Below, one piece after another: positions 6,113 to 7,418 of a stretch of DNA of 7,418 bases. The notes beneath the pieces are model-generated. The model did no database searches. It was not told the DNA's origin and saw only the letters and a list, made by a program, of their open reading frames with translations. Position 1 is the first letter of the stretch. Every line of letters begins with the position of its first letter. The DNA is from Patescibacteria group bacterium. GTDB taxonomy: Bacteria; Patescibacteriota; Minisyncoccia; Phycocordibacterales; UBA9973. A program made the position numbers and the translations under genes. The DNA lies in contig JAUPWJ010000074.1 in NCBI GenBank assembly GCA_030916575.1, forward strand, positions 1 through 7,418, given 5' to 3'.

Positions 6113-7418
6113 CTAAGTTCTGACAACTTTGTAGTAAGCAATCTTTGAAATTTCTATAATAACAAAGTAAATTACCACCATAAGTAAAATTATACCAATA
6201 TGTTCAAGTGACGGATGGGAGAATCTCAAAAACTTTTCTCCCCATTCTGTAAATGGCAAGGTTATAGCTAAGCTAGCTGGAATTATACATAAGATAGAAA
6301 TAATCCTTGAGGGTTTTATTCCTTTCCAAAAAAGCTTTCTTGTTCTAATAGCAAAGATAAGTACTAATTCAATCAAAACTGAACCTATGAATAAATTAGT
6401 TTGTAGGGTCGCCGCACCATCTTTAAAGAAAATAACGAAAAATAAGAAAACAAAAACTGCATTAATTACTGCGAAAATAAGAGACATTAGAACTATTTCT
6501 TTTATATTATAAGAACGGGGTTTTTGTAATTCTTTTTTATCAACTTTATCGAAAGATATAGCTATCATGGGTGTGTCTGTGAGTAAATTTAAAAGTAAAA
6601 CTTGAACAGGCAACATCGGGAGAAATGGAGAAGCAATCATGGCAATAGCAATAGCATAAAAATTACCGAAATTTGAAATGAGAGTGGTTTTTAAATATTT
6701 AACCATATTTGCAAATATTTCCCGCCCACCTTTTATTCCATCAATAATAACCGACAAGCTAGGATTTAAAAGTACGATGTCAGATGCACTTCTAGCAATA
6801 TCCGAAGCTGTGTTGACTGCCAAAGCCACACTGGCAAGCTTGAGTGCGGGGGCGTCATTGATACCGTCTCCTAGAAATCCAACCTCATATTTCTTTTCTA
6901 AAAGCTCTATGACTCTATATTTCTGCTCAGGAGACACGCGCGCAAATACATTTACATTTTCTACTGCAACCAACTGTTCTGCTTCAGACATTTTTTCAAA
7001 GTCACCACCAATTAAAACCTCACTTTCACTTTTTATAATCCCTGTTGCTTTAGCGACAGAGATTGCGACATTCTTACTATCACCCGTGAGTATTACTATT
7101 CGTACTCCCAACTCTTCTGCACTTTTGATAGCTCCTATTGCTGATTCTTTTATGGGGTCACTGAAGGAAATAGCTCCCACGTACTCGAGATCTATTTCGT
7201 CTGTATTGGAATAAGCTGGACCTCCTGTCCATTTTTTCATTGCGAGAGCGATAACTCTCTCTCCCAACATCTCTCGTTCAGAAATCCAAATAAAAATTTC
7301 ATTCTTTTTATCTTCCCCAATGTTTACACATAAATCAACAATCGTCTCAGGAGCTCCTCTAGCAATTAATTTATTTTCATTTTCCATAGAAACGAGCACA
7401 CTGTTTCTTTTTCTTTCT
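6113..7418 (-). CDS. Cation-transporting P-type ATPase, MgtA/P3B-like, C-terminal part
   Basis: Partial gene cut by the right edge: about 435 residues are visible and the frame is open beyond 7418. A GTG at 7397-7399 is in frame but is not the real start, because codons upstream of it continue a family motif (ERKRNSVLV, then RGAPE at 7346-7360). That motif belongs to the nucleotide-binding domain. Next come TGD (7079-7087) and GDGIND (6854-6871), which bind magnesium and complete the HAD phosphorylation domain; the DKTGT aspartate, actuator domain and first helices lie outside. Six C-terminal membrane helices follow (TM5-TM10). SNFGN, LPMLPVQVLLLNLLTD and the later SFDKVDKKELQKPR resemble the magnesium transporters MgtA/MgtB more than calcium pumps, but the ion is not proven. 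It sits upstream of the PH-domain gene, which has its own promoter. Confidence 0.92.
   Translation of the reverse strand, partial: ERKRNSVLVSMENENKLIARGAPETIVDLCVNIGEDKKNEIFIWISEREMLGERVIALAMKKWTGGPAYSNTDEIDLEYVGAISFSDPIKESAIGAIKSAEELGVRIVILTGDSKNVAISVAKATGIIKSESEVLIGGDFEKMSEAEQLVAVENVNVFARVSPEQKYRVIELLEKKYEVGFLGDGINDAPALKLASVALAVNTASDIARSASDIVLLNPSLSVIIDGIKGGREIFANMVKYLKTTLISNFGNFYAIAIAMIASPFLPMLPVQVLLLNLLTDTPMIAISFDKVDKKELQKPRSYNIKEIVLMSLIFAVINAVFVFLFFVIFFKDGAATLQTNLFIGSVLIELVLIFAIRTRKLFWKGIKPSRIISILCIIPASLAITLPFTEWGEKFLRFSHPSLEHIGIILLMVVIYFVIIEISKIAYYKVVRT

Noticed and set aside
6678..7214. Plus-strand open frame of 178 codons
   Set aside because: It is antisense to the conserved TGD and GDGIND region of the P-type ATPase, so it is a shadow.

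Overview
The window is a compact, AT-rich stretch in which every supported gene points left (minus strand). It most resembles a genome fragment from the Candidate Phyla Radiation (Patescibacteria, probably Paceibacteria/Parcubacteria). This is inferred from a half-size MFS protein, a short membrane-anchored protein with an N-terminus of a style I associate with that group, tiny intergenic gaps, and start codons without Shine-Dalgarno sequences. The standard bacterial code appears to apply: TGA is a genuine stop at 3517-3519, and glycines are encoded by GGN. No plus-strand gene, RNA gene, CRISPR array or mobile element was recognised.

Layout in transcription order, right to left. (1) A cation P-type ATPase resembling the MgtA/P3B group, cut by the right edge (6113-7418). 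(2) A two-helix bacterial PH-domain membrane protein (5657-6073). (3) A membrane-anchored protein with a proline-rich tail and what may be a degenerate trypsin-like half-barrel (5071-5610). (4) A 65-residue protein followed by a half-size MFS protein (4793-4990, 4221-4766). (5) Two unrecognised proteins whose genes overlap by 4 bases (3517-4179, 3071-3520). (6) The ClpB disaggregase (340-3024). (7) The N-terminal part of a branched-chain aminotransferase-like class IV enzyme, cut by the left edge (1-245).

The genes do not form an obvious pathway. Units 2 to 6 each have their own promoter. The most striking pattern is regulatory: five promoters have an extended -10 element (TGnTATAAT or TGnTATAGT). 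In four of them the element ends only 6 or 8 bases before the start codon, which predicts leaderless or nearly leaderless mRNAs. Two of the promoters lie in a 35-base duplication with 33 identical positions (5023-5057 and 6077-6111). I see no Shine-Dalgarno sequence before any visible start and no convincing intrinsic terminator between units. I did not find a clear new multi-gene system; the best candidates for novelty are the overlapping unknown pair and this promoter architecture.
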